A stretch of DNA of 64,000 nt from assembly GCA_947652115.1 (NCBI GenBank), contig OX393568.1:11007447-11071446 (forward strand), in the 5' to 3' direction. The notes beneath the pieces are model-generated. The model was not told where the DNA came from. It saw nothing but the letters and a program-made list of their open reading frames with translations, and ran no database searches. Below, one piece after another: positions 43,980 through 55,086 of this stretch; position 1 is the stretch's first letter, and every line of letters begins with the position of its first letter. The DNA comes from Blastomussa wellsi. Taxonomy: Eukaryota; Cnidaria; Anthozoa; Scleractinia; Plerogyridae. The translations under genes were made by a program, and so were the position numbers.

Positions 43980-46260
43980 TTGGAGATATTTACTCAATTA
44001 AACCACACTAAGGCCTTGGAGTAAAATGATGATGTAGTAGTACAGTCAAGGAACGTATGCTCTATTGAATCTGAATTTGCACAGAAGATACATGAATCAT
44101 CATTTGCAATTCGGAATTTAAAAAGTTTTTTTTTAGTTGTTAAGATCTTGTGTAGGAACCTGAATGAGAAATCTCGTAATTTATTATCCCTAGTTGATTG
44201 GTAGATAAATGAGAATTTAACTTTCCAGTTTGTAAATGAGTTCAGATAGTTGGTTTCCAGTTTTTAATGTCAGTTGGTTCCATAGTGGCACTTTTATTTA
44301 ATATTTTATAGAAGTCTTTGCAGCGCATTTTAGTTAGATCCATGGGAGCAGTGCTCGTTGAGGAGAATAGCACATGCGAGTCTAATAGTTCATGTGAGGG
44401 AGTTTTAGAAGCCTTGGCTTTCCTTTTTAAGTCAGATGGTATAGCTGCCAGCAGTTGAAAATAATGAAGATAATTAGTGTTTAAGTTAAATATATTTTGG
44501 AATTCTTCAAAGGTTAAGAAGGTTCCATCTGCATTAAGAATATCCTGCACAAAACATACCTTGTTAATAAAACAGGATCTCCAAAATACCATGTTATTTT
44601 CAATGGTTATTTTCGTATCGTTCCATAGTAGAAATTTATCATACGGGAACGATTTAGTAATATTTTTAAATTCTCAAAAGTATTGTAGAAGTTCTCGATA
44701 AAAGAAGGGTAGACCTTTGCTAATATAATCAACATTGTAGTTACATCTTAGAAGGAATTGCAAGCCACCATAGGAAGAGAAGTAACAGTTTGGAATTGCT
44801 TTCCAAGAGTCATTTGAATTAGTAAAAATCTCTTTATCCACGCAAGACGCAGGCTCTTTACCATTGTTCCAAAGTTTACAAAGTTCAATCCCCCTTCTTT
44901 GAGCGGTTGGTAGATAACTGTTCTTTTTATTTTGTCTTTTCTATTTTTCCACAAGAACGAACAAAGTTCCGTTTGGACATTTGTAATCACTGTTTTGGGG
45001 ACAGACAACATAGACGCTGCATAAACTAGCTGAGACATTCCTACGGTTTTAGCTAAGAGGGATTTCCCATCAAGCGTGAGATCTCTTGAAAGCCATAAGT
45101 TTAGTTTAATTCTCATTTTTCGAATTCGTTTGATGAAATTCTACTCTATATTCTTGTCTTGATTATATGATAAGAAAGCTCCCAGGACTTTGATTGGACA
45201 TTTTGTGATGTTAAATTCCAATATCTTGGCATTGCTGCTTTTCATTGTACCTAGTCACATTGCCTTAGTTTTCTTCTTATTTAGCTTTTAGCCTGAGATG
45301 TCCCCAAAAGATTCAATCATTTGGAGATGTACTCTAAGGGAGTCTGTATTGTTAGCTATGATAGTTGTGTCATCCGCAAATTGGGATATTTTAACTTCTT
45401 CATCATTTGGTAGATGTATGCCTTTGCAAATAGGATTTTGGCATATCTTGAGCACCAAAATCTCCACTGCAAGGATAAATAAGGAAGGGCTGAGAGGGCA
45501 TCCCTGCTGCACTCCTCTTGATATGTTTATGTAATTGGTCATGGATCCACCATTCATAATTGAACTTTGTACATTGTTCTAGAGGATAGTAAACCACTTA
45601 ATGAAGTTTTGTCCAAATTTAAATGCTTCAAAAGCCCTTAACATGAAGGGCCATTCTAAAGTGTTGAACGCCTTTTCAAAATCTACAAAAAGGAGAATTC
45701 CTGGAATTTTCATGTCATCCGTATAATCCATTAAGTCATTCAAGAGACGTATATTTCTCATTATAAGAGTTAAGAAGGTCTTTACAGAGAAGATCGAAAA
45801 AAGTTTGGTAGAATTCTATTGTGAAGCCATCTTCCCCGGGAGATCTGTTGTCCAAAAAGGATGCTAAAGCATCTTTCAATTCCTCGAGTGTTAACTCCTT
45901 TTCTAGGTGTCCTCGTTCTTGTTCATTTAAACATGGAATGTCGAGACCTTCAAAATGATCTTCAAATCTCTCTTCATGTTGCGTATGCTGAATGTCCATG
46001 TCGTTAATGATCTTTGTAGTGTACATAGTGCTATAAAAGTCTTCAATTTCCTTTAAAACCTGTTTTGGGTCTGAGATTATCTCGTCATTATCTGATTTCA
46101 CTTGCCGTATTAACTTCTTTTCGTAATTTGATTTTTTAAGGTTAAAGAAGTATTTGGTTGGTTTTTCTCCTTGTTCGAACCATTTCATCTTTGACCTAAA
46201 CATAGCTTCTTTTCCCTTTGCTTAGTGGATCAGTTTTAATTCGTTTTTTGCGGCTTCGTA
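43980..46260 (-). pseudogene. Tx1/L1-like LINE ORF2, 5'-truncated and decayed
   Basis: Reverse transcriptase of the L1/Tx1 group in several frames. From 46203 down: MKWFEQGEKPTKYFFNLKK, then ELTLEELKDALASFLDNRSP and GEDGFTIEFYQ. Next IPGILLFVDFEKAFNTLEW (45700 region), ISRGVQQGCPLSPSLFILAV (45530) and ISQFADDTTII (45390), the catalytic FADD. Then WLSRDLTLDGKSLLAKTVGM (45100) and the Tx1-like C-terminal region to about 44040. At least four frameshifts or stops. The endonuclease domain is absent. Confidence 0.85.
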
Positions 46261-46910
46261 TTGATGTAAGATCTGGCTATTGAAGGCATCATTATTACAG
46301 ATTCTGCGATCGAGTTCTTTCAGTTCTCAATGGGAGATATCTTCAGACCTCAATGCAAAACGCTTGATATTTGCATATTGTCAAAGACTGAAACAGTCAT
46401 GTCTAGATCTTGAGACTTCTTGAACTGAAATCCAAGTCCTGAATGAAGTGAATATCAATAATTGAATGTTATCAAAGTGAAGAGGTAAACTACCTGACTC
46501 CGCGGCTAAGGAGAAGAAAGAGAATCACGAGTATTCTCGTGGTGTTTGAGTTGTAAACAAAAGCAAGTCCGTAACGTGACCGCCTGTGAATACTTGACAA
46601 AGTGCTATTTTAAAGCTTGAATGGCTGCTGATCATTTTTGAACAGATTACTCGGACTGTTTGTATGACTGGCAATCGAACGATCGATGCGATACGTCGCA
46701 CACACATCATATCCTTTTTATTCGCACAATTGTTTCCAAACTGAATACAAGCACTGGTATTTTGTACTTGCATAGAGGACAAAGCATTGGTACTTGCAGT
46801 GCACTCGCGAGAAACGAGAAACTTCTCGAGAGGAACGAGACGAGTCTCGAGAGAAATGAGACGCGTCTCACGAGACGGTGGTAACTTACATTTGAGCGGT
46901 GCTGTAGAAA
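46261..46910. other. Intronic DNA ending in a MITE terminus
   Basis: 46800-46880 has dense CGAGA/TCTCG inverted phrases like those inside the 34605 MITE, and 46891-46906 is that family's terminus. So 46700-46906 is probably a larger relative; its left end was not found. Confidence 0.45.
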
Positions 46911-47110
46911 CTCCGAAAGTACAGTTCTGCATAATGGCTTCACAACAGATTTCTTCAAGCTATCGAGGGGAGTCCGACAAGGGTGCCCTCTCTCCCCGTA
47001 CCTTTTTATTCTAGGGGTGGAAATATTGGCTATCAAGATTAGACATGACGATAATGTAGAGGGAATTAAGGTTACAAACAGAGCACAAGATCAGTCGATT
47101 TGTGACCCTC
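46911..47110 (+). pseudogene. Tx1/L1-like RT fragment
   Basis: TVLHNGFTTDFFKLSRGVRQ, GCPLSPYLFILGVEILAIK: RT motif around the conserved GxxQGCPLSP. Only about 65 residues remain. Together with 50217-51320, which has the later part of the same ORF in the same orientation, it may be one LINE interrupted by the PLE block between them. Confidence 0.8.
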
Positions 47111-47199
47111 CACGTGTTCTGAAACTTGCCTCATTAGTGGATCTTTTGTTTTAAAGGACACACTAAACACAATTAAGGGTGCGAGGCCGAAGAAAGAAG

Positions 47200-47530
47200 C
47201 GTGAGCAGTCGATTGCTCCAGGTGCACTAGAGAAAGATCAAAGTTTCAGATGAAGTTAATTTTATCGTGATCGGAGTTACCATAGCAACGTAGTGACGTC
47301 ATGCCCCACTTTACTTGAGACCGAATAACCTGTCATCAAGGGATAATTTTGGAAAACCCTTTCCTGGATCTTTAACCTCACATACTTTTCTTGAGGTCTG
47401 CCAAATTTTAAGAATTTTTAGGTGTTAAAATACAAAAAGGCCATCATTAGGCCTGATGTAAGATGACGTTGGTCTGAAATAAATTGAACAGCATCCAATT
47501 CGATTTCTGAATACTCTGGTGAATTTGACG
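47200..47530 (-). repeat. PLE-flanking repeat, minus orientation
   Basis: Reverse complement of roughly 49735-50140: CTCCAGGTGCACTAGAGAAA, GTTACCATAGCAACGTAGTG, then GGTCTGAAATAAATTGAACA and GCATCCAATTCGATTTC. A stretch of about 35 bp is missing near its PLE side. Confidence 0.85.
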
Positions 47531-47569
47531 GCTTGAGGACGGCTCTAAAAAACCTAAGTAAGCGCAAAG

Positions 47570-48900
47570 ACATAATTATCAAAGCGGCCGACAAAGGCGG
47601 CACTTTAGTTGTTTGGCGGGCCGACCTCTACCAAAAAGAAGCTTTGCGGCAACTTTCTGACACCTCTTTTTATGCTTAAGTCGATAAAGATCTCACCTCC
47701 ACAGTCCACTAACCAACAAATTGTCAAGAGCACTATTAACGACCTTATAGTCAAACAAGAATTGCCGGCTACTGCTACCAATCTCATCATTACCACTCCC
47801 AGAACCTCGTGTATTTACTTTTTACCTAAAATTCACAAACCTAACAACCCAGGTCGACCTATCGTCTCTGCCTGTAGTTGCCCTACCGAACTCATTTCCA
47901 GCTATTTAGACAAAATTATGGCACCTATTGTCAGATCTTTACTGTCATACGTTAAAAACAGTCAACACGCACTTCAAATTTTTCGCGATTTCAATTTCCT
48001 GGGCGAAGACAAACTTATTTTCACTATGGATATTACATCTCTTTACACCGTCACCCCAAATGGCGAAGGTCTTCTAGCCCTCAAACATTTTTTTGATTTA
48101 CGCACTGTTAAGGAACCAAGTTCGGAAACATTACATTAGTTAGTGTTAACACTCAACTGTTTTTCATTCGCGAACAATTATTACAAACAAATCAATGGCG
48201 TGGCCATGGGTACCAAAATGGGACCCAGCTACGCCGATCTTTTTGTAGGCTACATTGAACACCAATTTTTCAATCAATACAACGGCCCAAAACCTGAACT
48301 CTATCGTCGCTACATTGACGACTGTATCGGCGCTACCTCTTCTACCAGAGAGGATCTTAATCAATTTATAACCGCTGTTAATTCGTTTCATCCTGCCCTT
48401 AAATATACCGAAATTTCCGATACTTCCTTAGCATTCCTGGATATCAAAGTTTCTATCGAAGGCAACAGTTTATGCACCAGTGTGCACTACAAACCCACAG
48501 ATTCTCATAGCTATTTGTTGTATTCATCTTCACATCCATCACATGTCAAGAATTCCATTCCTTATTCTCAGTTTCTTAGACTTCGCCGTCTTTGTAGTGA
48601 CGACTCTGATTTTTCCTTAAAATCAGAGGAAATGTGCAATTTCTTCGACAAACGCGGCTATCCTGCTTCTGTTGTTCAAGCGGGCCATCATCGCGCCCAG
48701 CAAATTGATCGACAGTCAGCACTACAAACGTCACAGAGAGAAAACAACGATAGAATTCCATTCACCCTCACATTTCACCCTCACAACCACGCAGTTAAAT
48801 CCATCATTCTCAAAAACTTTAAATTACTTCAAAATGATCCCACTGGCAAAATGATGACACTGGTAGAATCTTTTCGCAACCTCCATTAATTTCATTTAAA
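47570..48900 (+). pseudogene. PLE reverse transcriptase
   Basis: RT in three frames. IIKAADKGGTLVVW starts it, with a frameshift near 47680. LPKIHKPNNPGRPIVSACSC, YLDKIMAPIVRSL, KLIFTMDITSLYTV (first catalytic Asp) and GLLALKHFF run to a stop near 48138. From 48143: NYYKQINGVAMGTKMGPSYA, DLFVGYIEHQFF, YRRYIDDCIGATSST (catalytic YIDD) and SDTSLAFLDIKVSIEG, then ..SFRNLH before a TAA at 48887. Key RT residues are intact; the lesions are two frame breaks and one stop. Confidence 0.9.
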
Positions 48901-49383
48901 CGGGACAAAAACATAGGTAACTTTTTAGTCAGAAGTGCATTCCAAACTAGTGATCAACCCGGAACTTTTAAATGCGCTCGCGCACGATGCAAAACATGCC
49001 CTTTCATTCACAACGTTGACAAAATATCGGGACCCAAGCGATCTACCAAAATCACTGATCATTTCACCTGTACCTCAGCCAATGCCATCTACTGTATAAC
49101 TTGCACTCTTTGCAAAAAGTTATACATCGGCGAAACAGGGAGACGACTTGGCGACCGATTCCGAGAACACCTTCGTGACGTAGAGAAAGACGACAAAAAT
49201 GCATCCAAACCGGTCGCGAGACACTCCAATCTCCCAAATCATTCTAAGCAACATATGGCAGTCTGTGGCCTTTCCCTTCACCAAGGAAACACGGAAAGCC
49301 GTAAAACTCTAGAACAAAAATTTATTTTTCAAATCGGCACTCTTAATCCTCACGGTATCAACAAACGCTTTTCATTCAACTAA
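48888..49383 (+). pseudogene. PLE C-terminal GIY-YIG nuclease
   Basis: After a frame change, reads FLVRSAFQTSDQPGTFKCAR and CKTCPFIHNV, then ITDHFTCTSANAIYCITC. Next is CKKLYIGETGRRLGDRFREH (the GIY-YIG core as YCITC..LYIGETG with catalytic-type Arg), and finally LEQKFIFQIGTLNPHGINKR. The CxxC pair before the nuclease is a PLE hallmark. Ends at TAA near 49381. Confidence 0.88.
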
Positions 49384-49474
49384 TTTAGACCGAAGTTTTC
49401 ACGTTACCAGGCACCAGCCAATAGCGAAGCTCCATCTTTCTGTATATAAAAACACAGGACGCACAATTCCTTGA

Positions 49475-49520
49475 TTCACTCCGACGAAGGGCTAACGCTT
49501 GAAACTTCAGCTTTTGAATC
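49475..49520 (+). ncRNA. Hammerhead-ribozyme-like motif in PLE 3' region
   Basis: CCGACGA (core with T-to-C), GGGC..GCTT helix II, GAAAC, TTC. Helix I pairs GATTCA (about 49472) with TGAATC (about 49515). The copy at 33752 has GATTCG with CGAATC, a compensatory G-C to A-T change. Core substitutions suggest this copy is no longer active. Confidence 0.5.
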
Positions 49521-49582
49521 TCTTTACGGTGGCCAATTGACATTATCAACCCAGTTGATAAAACCAAATTATATTGTTATAC

Positions 49583-49627
<45 letters not shown>

Positions 49628-49635
49628 ATATTCAT

Positions 49636-50216
49636 TTAATGTTTACCAAAGGTGAGGCTACAAATTATATCAAATAATATAGGGTTAATTTTGACAAAAA
49701 CGCAAAATAACACTTCACTACTGTTGATATTCAAGCCAGTGTTTTCGGAAATCGAATAGAACGATTTTGCTAAGATTTTCACCAAATGTAATTGGATGCT
49801 ATTCCATTTATTTCAGACCAAAGTCATCTGACACTTGGCCTGGTGAAAAAACGTTTTAATAGCATTAAGGAACTAATACGATTTTGTTGTATTTTAACAC
49901 CTTTTTCTCAAAATTGCTCTTATAAAAATTCTTCAAATTTGGCAGACCTCAAGAAAAGTATGCCAGGTCAAAGATCCAGGAAGGGCTTTCCAAAATTATC
50001 TCTAGGTGACAAGTTATTCGGTCTTGAGTAAAGTGGAGCATGACGTCACTACATTGCTATGGTAACTCCGATTACGCTGAAACCTATTTCATCTGAAACT
50101 TTGACCTTTCTCTAGTGCACTTGGAGCAATCGATTTACTGTCAGATACTCTTTGGCAGTACACTAACTGCTCAAAGTTGAAAGGTATCGCCACTCAAAAA
50201 TCCTATCGAACCACCT
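49636..50216 (+). repeat. PLE-flanking repeat, plus orientation, longest uninterrupted copy
   Basis: From AATGTTTACCAAAG to CTATCGAACCACCTCAAAG; 581 bp, no ORF. Inverted relative to 47200-47530 and homologous to 19323-20933 and 18040-18305. Confidence 0.85.
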
Positions 50217-51318
50217 CAAAGTGGACTACAGATCCAGTAAGAGCTCTGGGAATCTTCATTTCTTATGATGTAAAAGAAAACAATAAATAAAATATTGACC
50301 GGAAAATTGACAACATGACAACAAAACTAGACATTTAGAGGGCCCGGTGTCTGTCCCTCCTTGGCAAACGCCTTGTAGTAAAGTGTTTGGGTATTCCTAA
50401 CTTGATTTATTCCACGTCGATGCTTTCAATGCCTAACATGTATGTTCCCACGATTAAAGAAGCCATCTTCAAATTTATCTGGAATAACAAACGAGATAAA
50501 ATAAAAAGAGATGTCATGTACCAAGATTATCCTAAGGGTGGCTTACACGCCCCAAACATCGATATCCTGTTTGAGTCTTTAAATTTAGCTTGGATCCAAA
50601 GATTGCTGACTGCCGGTCCATCCTCGTCCGAAGCTTGGAAATCAATTCCGAACCACATCTTTAAAAAGTATGGTGGTCTCGTTTTTCTCCTCCGCTGTAA
50701 TTATGACAAAGCGTTATTAGAGAAATCCGGACTTCCGCTGTTCTGCAGACAAATCCTGGTGAATTTTTTAGAACTTAAGAACTTATACCAATCCAACAAC
50801 GGTTTAGACCTGCTTTTGTTCAATAACAAGGAAATAACAGTAACTCAATATTCTATCCTGAATGGGTAGATAAAGGAGTCCTATCAATCCAAGACCTTCT
50901 GGATCACAATAGAAAGTTTCTCTCTTTTCAAGTGTTTCAACAAAAATACAACATTAAATGTAGTTTTTTTAAAGTATTTTCAAATCCTCTCAGCGATACC
51001 AAAATATCTACCTGAAAAGGCAAGGACCACACCTCATGTTGACATGCGTAGTTTCTCTGGCAACACCTTGTACCAACTGTCTAACTCTACTGTTATAGAC
51101 TTAGTCAAAATGAAATGTAAAGATTATTACTGGCTAGAACTTGACAGAACTTGAATTGGAAAATTTAAGGTGGGATCTGGCTTTTACTCAGATAAGTAAA
51201 ACTTGCAAAGAAACAAAAGAAGAAGCTATACACTTATGGAATTGAAATGGACTGCAAATGTATTTATTGTAATAGACCCGACTCCATTCTACACGCTTTT
51301 GTCGAGTGTGAAGTACCG
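50217..51318 (+). pseudogene. Tx1/L1-like LINE, C-terminal part of ORF2
   Basis: RALGIFISYD, then (after stops) SLLGKRLVVKCLGIPNLIYS, the frame MYVPTIKEAIFKFIWNNKRD, YPKGGLHAPNIDILFESLNL, and further pieces ILSAIPKYLPEKA, DLVKMKCKDYY. Near the end CKCIYCNRPDSILHAFVECE is the Cys/His cluster typical of the C-terminus. Several stops. Downstream part of the same type of ORF as 46911-47110. Confidence 0.82.
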
Positions 51319-51320
51319 TA

Positions 51321-51725
51321 AATGATGTAATAAACGCCCGGGGCGTCTATTAAATTTTAGGGGTTCTAGGGGGGGCATTTAATAGATATGAGGCGTTTAT
51401 TAGAGAGGGGCGTTTATTTCAATTTAACTGAAACGTTAACAAGTTTGTGAGCATGAGACAACTTTAATATGCGCTACTGAATGTAACTCAGCCTAGAGAT
51501 TATAATACTAATTTGATATCGTTTATAGTTCGACATCAATGTCATCATCGTCATCTGGGTCAATTGCAACTGACAAGTTGGCATCGTTGGCCTCTTCTAC
51601 ATCCGAATCTGTGATGACAATGAAAGGGTTTGGGAGGTTGGGCTCATCCAATACGGAGAGTTGCGCTTGGAGCCGGTCTGATCCCGCTTTGCAAGGTTGT
51701 CCTTTCTTGAAGCAATGAATCATTG
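51321..51725 (-). mobile_element. Pogo-like transposon remnant
   Basis: Begins TACCGTAAATGATGTAATAA and has several ATAAACGCCC copies in both orientations (51338-51418), like a terminal region. The minus-strand frame 51725-51523, IHCFKKGQPCKAGSDRLQ to an acidic DPDDDDDIDVEL, resembles the C-terminal tail of pogo/Tigger-type transposases. The terminus TACCGTA is shared with the complete pogo at 24860. Catalytic domain and other end are absent. Confidence 0.6.
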
Positions 51726-52059
51726 CATGAAAAATTTTGTAGTAATATATTGTAATTTAAGCAACTATTTTTTCCCTCTCCTTTTTCTGTGTATTTAATT
51801 TTATGGAAAGTTTGTGTGTTGTCAATAAAGTTCATTAAAAAAAAATTTCCTTACTCTCAAAAGACTTCAATTTTCTATGTAGTATTTGTTTTATTGAAGG
51901 CTTGGATGTTTATTTCCCATTACAAGTGAACCATTTGATAATAATATTTATTATTTCTTTCGACAGTTTATTCAGTCGATCAACACCACCGTTCAAAGAA
52001 TTTCGACAATCGTTCAGCCGCTCCACTTTTGCCGTTCACAAATTATCATTATCCGTGTT

Positions 52060-52235
52060 TCCGTTCGACCTCATCCGCGCGAAAATTTTAATTAGTTCAT
52101 GCGTTTGACCTTATCCGTGCAAAAATTTTCATTAGTCATTCATACGTTCGACCTTATCCGTGCGAAAATTTTAATTAGCCGTTCATACGTTCGACCTTAT
52201 CCATGCGAAAATTTTCATTAGCCATTCATACGTTC
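52060..52235. repeat. Minisatellite, ~52-bp units
   Basis: About three and a half units of CGTTCGACCTTATCCGTGCG followed by AAAATTTTMATTAGYCATTCATA. 51726-52059 before it is AT-rich, nothing recognised. Confidence 0.85.
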
Positions 52236-54410
52236 ACTGAATCCGTTTCACACTGCTTGTTAGCATTCATCATCCGTTCACTTGCCGTTTTCGCGTGAGA
52301 GGTCACACTTGTTTGTTTGTACACATGTAGCAATAGTAATCTACTGGAACTTCACACTTTATTGTTTTAATTTTTTCCAAAATCAGCGCTTCCAAATTGG
52401 GGGTGTGGCTTATCTATGGATGCGGCTTATACATCGATGCAGGGCTCGAGTTTAGAAAAAAAACCTTGGGGCCAGCTGGCTCCTAAGTTTTAAGATTTGG
52501 TCACCAGCACAAATTTTTTGGTCGCCAAAACTTGTCGGGCCTTTCGGCCGAAAAAACTTTTTTCTTGAAGGTTTCCACAGGCTTTTGTGTTGATTAATGT
52601 GTGGCAACTGAACGCGGCAATTCCATGTGTGTGTGTGTGTGAAACTATAATTTCAATTTGCAACCGGTGGGAATTGGAAGAGTTCAAAACGGCATGCAAG
52701 CTTGTATTCAATTGTTTGTGGAACCCTTTAGTCTCTTCCTTGTATTTATTTTCTGTACAAACCAAACCAAACAAAACGTTACATTTGAAAGTAGGTCGTA
52801 GTGAACATAGAAATAATTTCAACGCTGAAATACGCCTTCCTTATTCAAATTGGTTTGATCATCTTTCTTTTTTTTTTTGCCGTATAAGCAGTTTATTTCA
52901 AGTCAACCTTTTTTCAAGTCGAAGTCTTTGAAGCATCCATCTTGACAAGTCGTGCCGTGCGGAAAATTCGATAGCGTGCCGACATGCTAAATACAGTAAT
53001 TGAATTCAATCACAAGCGGGAATAAATACAAATGTTGAAAGTCAAAAGCGGGCTATTTTTGTTAAAACTTGAGATACATTGCATGATTGGAAGAAAAGTT
53101 AAATTGACATATGACCAAAATACTAACCGCTTTTTGGGAAACCTAAAAATAGCTTAACTGGAGAGAATTTGAAAGTTTTTGTGTTACAGCAAGACAAGAA
53201 GAAATCCGATATCTCCAACAAAACAAAACACAAAATGCTAATGCATGTGTCTGGGGTTTGCGTTTCAGCCTTTTCTGATCTACTTTCAATGTACTTTATT
53301 CTTTCACATGCTCTTTAGGAACTACAAAACTATAGTTTTATTCATGAGAAAGCTACGACAAATATACAGTCGCTACATGCATTCAGTTTCTGGTCAATCA
53401 TAATGCGAGCTTTCGTAAATTAAATTAACTCCCTATTCTTTTCCTACAACATACTGCCAATTGTATTGTGAAAACGAATGTTTCTTTTGAAATGGATAGA
53501 CCAATTTTTCTTTTTGCAAAAATCTCATTTTATGAAACAAATGTCACTTCCGGAATGCTTTCAACCAAACATGTAGATAACTGATTTACAATAGTAATTA
53601 TAGTTAAGGCGGTTTAAATGACTTTTTACATGAAAGTGATAAGAAATTACATTCCTCATGGTTTACAATTAACATTCATTCTTTTCATCATGGATCTTAC
53701 GAAATGAAAAACTAAATAGATAAAATAATAACTTGAAATCACGGTGGCCACACTGGTGACCAAACGTGAAAAGTTAGTCACCAGCGGACCAAATCCAGTC
53801 GCATTGGCGACCCCACAGGTTGCAACGTCGGGACGTTTACGCTAATTTGTCGAATACTGCCGATAGTTAGACCGGAATGCTGTTTCCTTAATATAAACCC
53901 TACAAGCTAGAATACAACGTTTGACATTTTATAATGCGAGCTGCAAACTACAGAAACTAGCGAAAAACAAATTTTCAAAAGAAAATTCAGTGCTTTTTGC
54001 ATCGGATGTATACTGCATGTCTATTTCTTTCAGTGATGATGTCTTTTGCTGATAATACAGAAACTTGTATTTGGATCGCTCTGTAAAACACCATGATAGT
54101 CTTTAAAATGGTTTAAAAGTTGTGTGAACTGTTAGGAAACAAAAGTTTGTCAACCACGAGAAGCAAATAAAGTTTTTTTGTGATCAATTTTTAGCATGTT
54201 TCCGATTCACTGGCTCCTGACAGTTGATTTGAAATGGTTTCTCGGCAAAAGCACATTTTGCAACATTTACTCGCCATAGAACAGACATGATATTGTATTT
54301 TAAAAAGGCATACGATTCAAGGAAAATCCATTACCTGACTTGTACATTCCACATTAAATTTCACTTTTAAAACCGCCGTTGGTTTTTCACGTGTAAGTTA
54401 ACGTGGAATT
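52236..54410. other. Arfaptin intron 1, no gene seen
   Basis: AT-rich. A (TG)n tract lies at about 52626-52641. The phrases TTGGTCACCAGC (52498) and GTCACCAGCGGACCAAAT (53777) suggest two ends of a dispersed repeat. No coding frame with a known domain. Confidence 0.4.
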
Positions 54411-54423
54411 CCCTGGCCTCGTC

Positions 54424-54771
54424 GGGAGGTGCAGTGGCCTAATGGTTAGTGCGCTGGACTCCGAATTGAACTGTCCAGGTTCAAGCCTCTAGCTGGGGCA
54501 CTGCGTTGTGTTTAATTCTTTAATCATGGTACTCCTAAAACAGTAATGACTATACTTGGGCAAGACACTTTACTCTCACAGTACCTCTCTTCACCCAGGT
54601 GTATAAATGGGCAGCGGCAAATTTACTGCTGGGGGGTAACCCTGCGATGGACTAGCATCCCATCCAGGGGGGACTAGAAATACTCTCTGTCGCTTCATGC
54701 TACAGAAACTGGGATAAGCTCCAGCCTGATGGGCCACTAGGCCCGACTGCAGGCTTACCTTACTTACCTTA
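54424..54771 (+). mobile_element. tRNA-derived SINE, plus strand, with 13-bp target duplication
   Basis: Same family as 42681-42979. The head holds GTGGCCTAATGGTTAGTGCG and GGTTCAAGCC (A and B boxes), the conserved body GATGGACTAGCATCCCATCC, and the tail TTACCTTACTTACCTTA. CCCTGGCCTCGTC at 54411-54423 and 54772-54784 is a perfect duplication. It is about 50 bp longer than the other copy in the segment after the B box. Confidence 0.93.
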
Positions 54772-55086
54772 CCCTGGCCTCGTCAGGTAATGGATTCTCC
54801 TATGATATTCAATTTAGTAGAATCGAAAATTATCGATTACAATCGATTTTACAGAGAATTGATTTGTTACGCCCTGGAATAACAACCGAGGCACCTCAAA
54901 TGGAATATTTGGAAATCTTGCCTAACCTGCTTTGTGGCTACCAAAAAGTGGTGACCACAAGCAACTGAACAAAGAACGACCCTCCAAAAGCAGCAAAGGA
55001 AAAGACAGAGTTACCACCTGCTTTGCCACTTACATTAATGTATAAACGTGAATTAAAATAAGTACAGTATAATTCATATTCCTTAC

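Larger units (their letters stand above)
47531..49635 (+). mobile_element. Penelope-like element, longest copy (RT + GIY-YIG)
   Basis: PLE retroelement: RT followed by a C-terminal GIY-YIG nuclease. It opens with KDIIIKAADKGGTLVVWRAD (47580) and closes with a 3' region ending CCCCTATATTCATTT. A hammerhead-like motif is at 49479. Flanked by inverted copies of an unrelated repeat (47200-47530 and 49636-50216). The 5' end is truncated relative to full PLEs. Confidence 0.88.
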
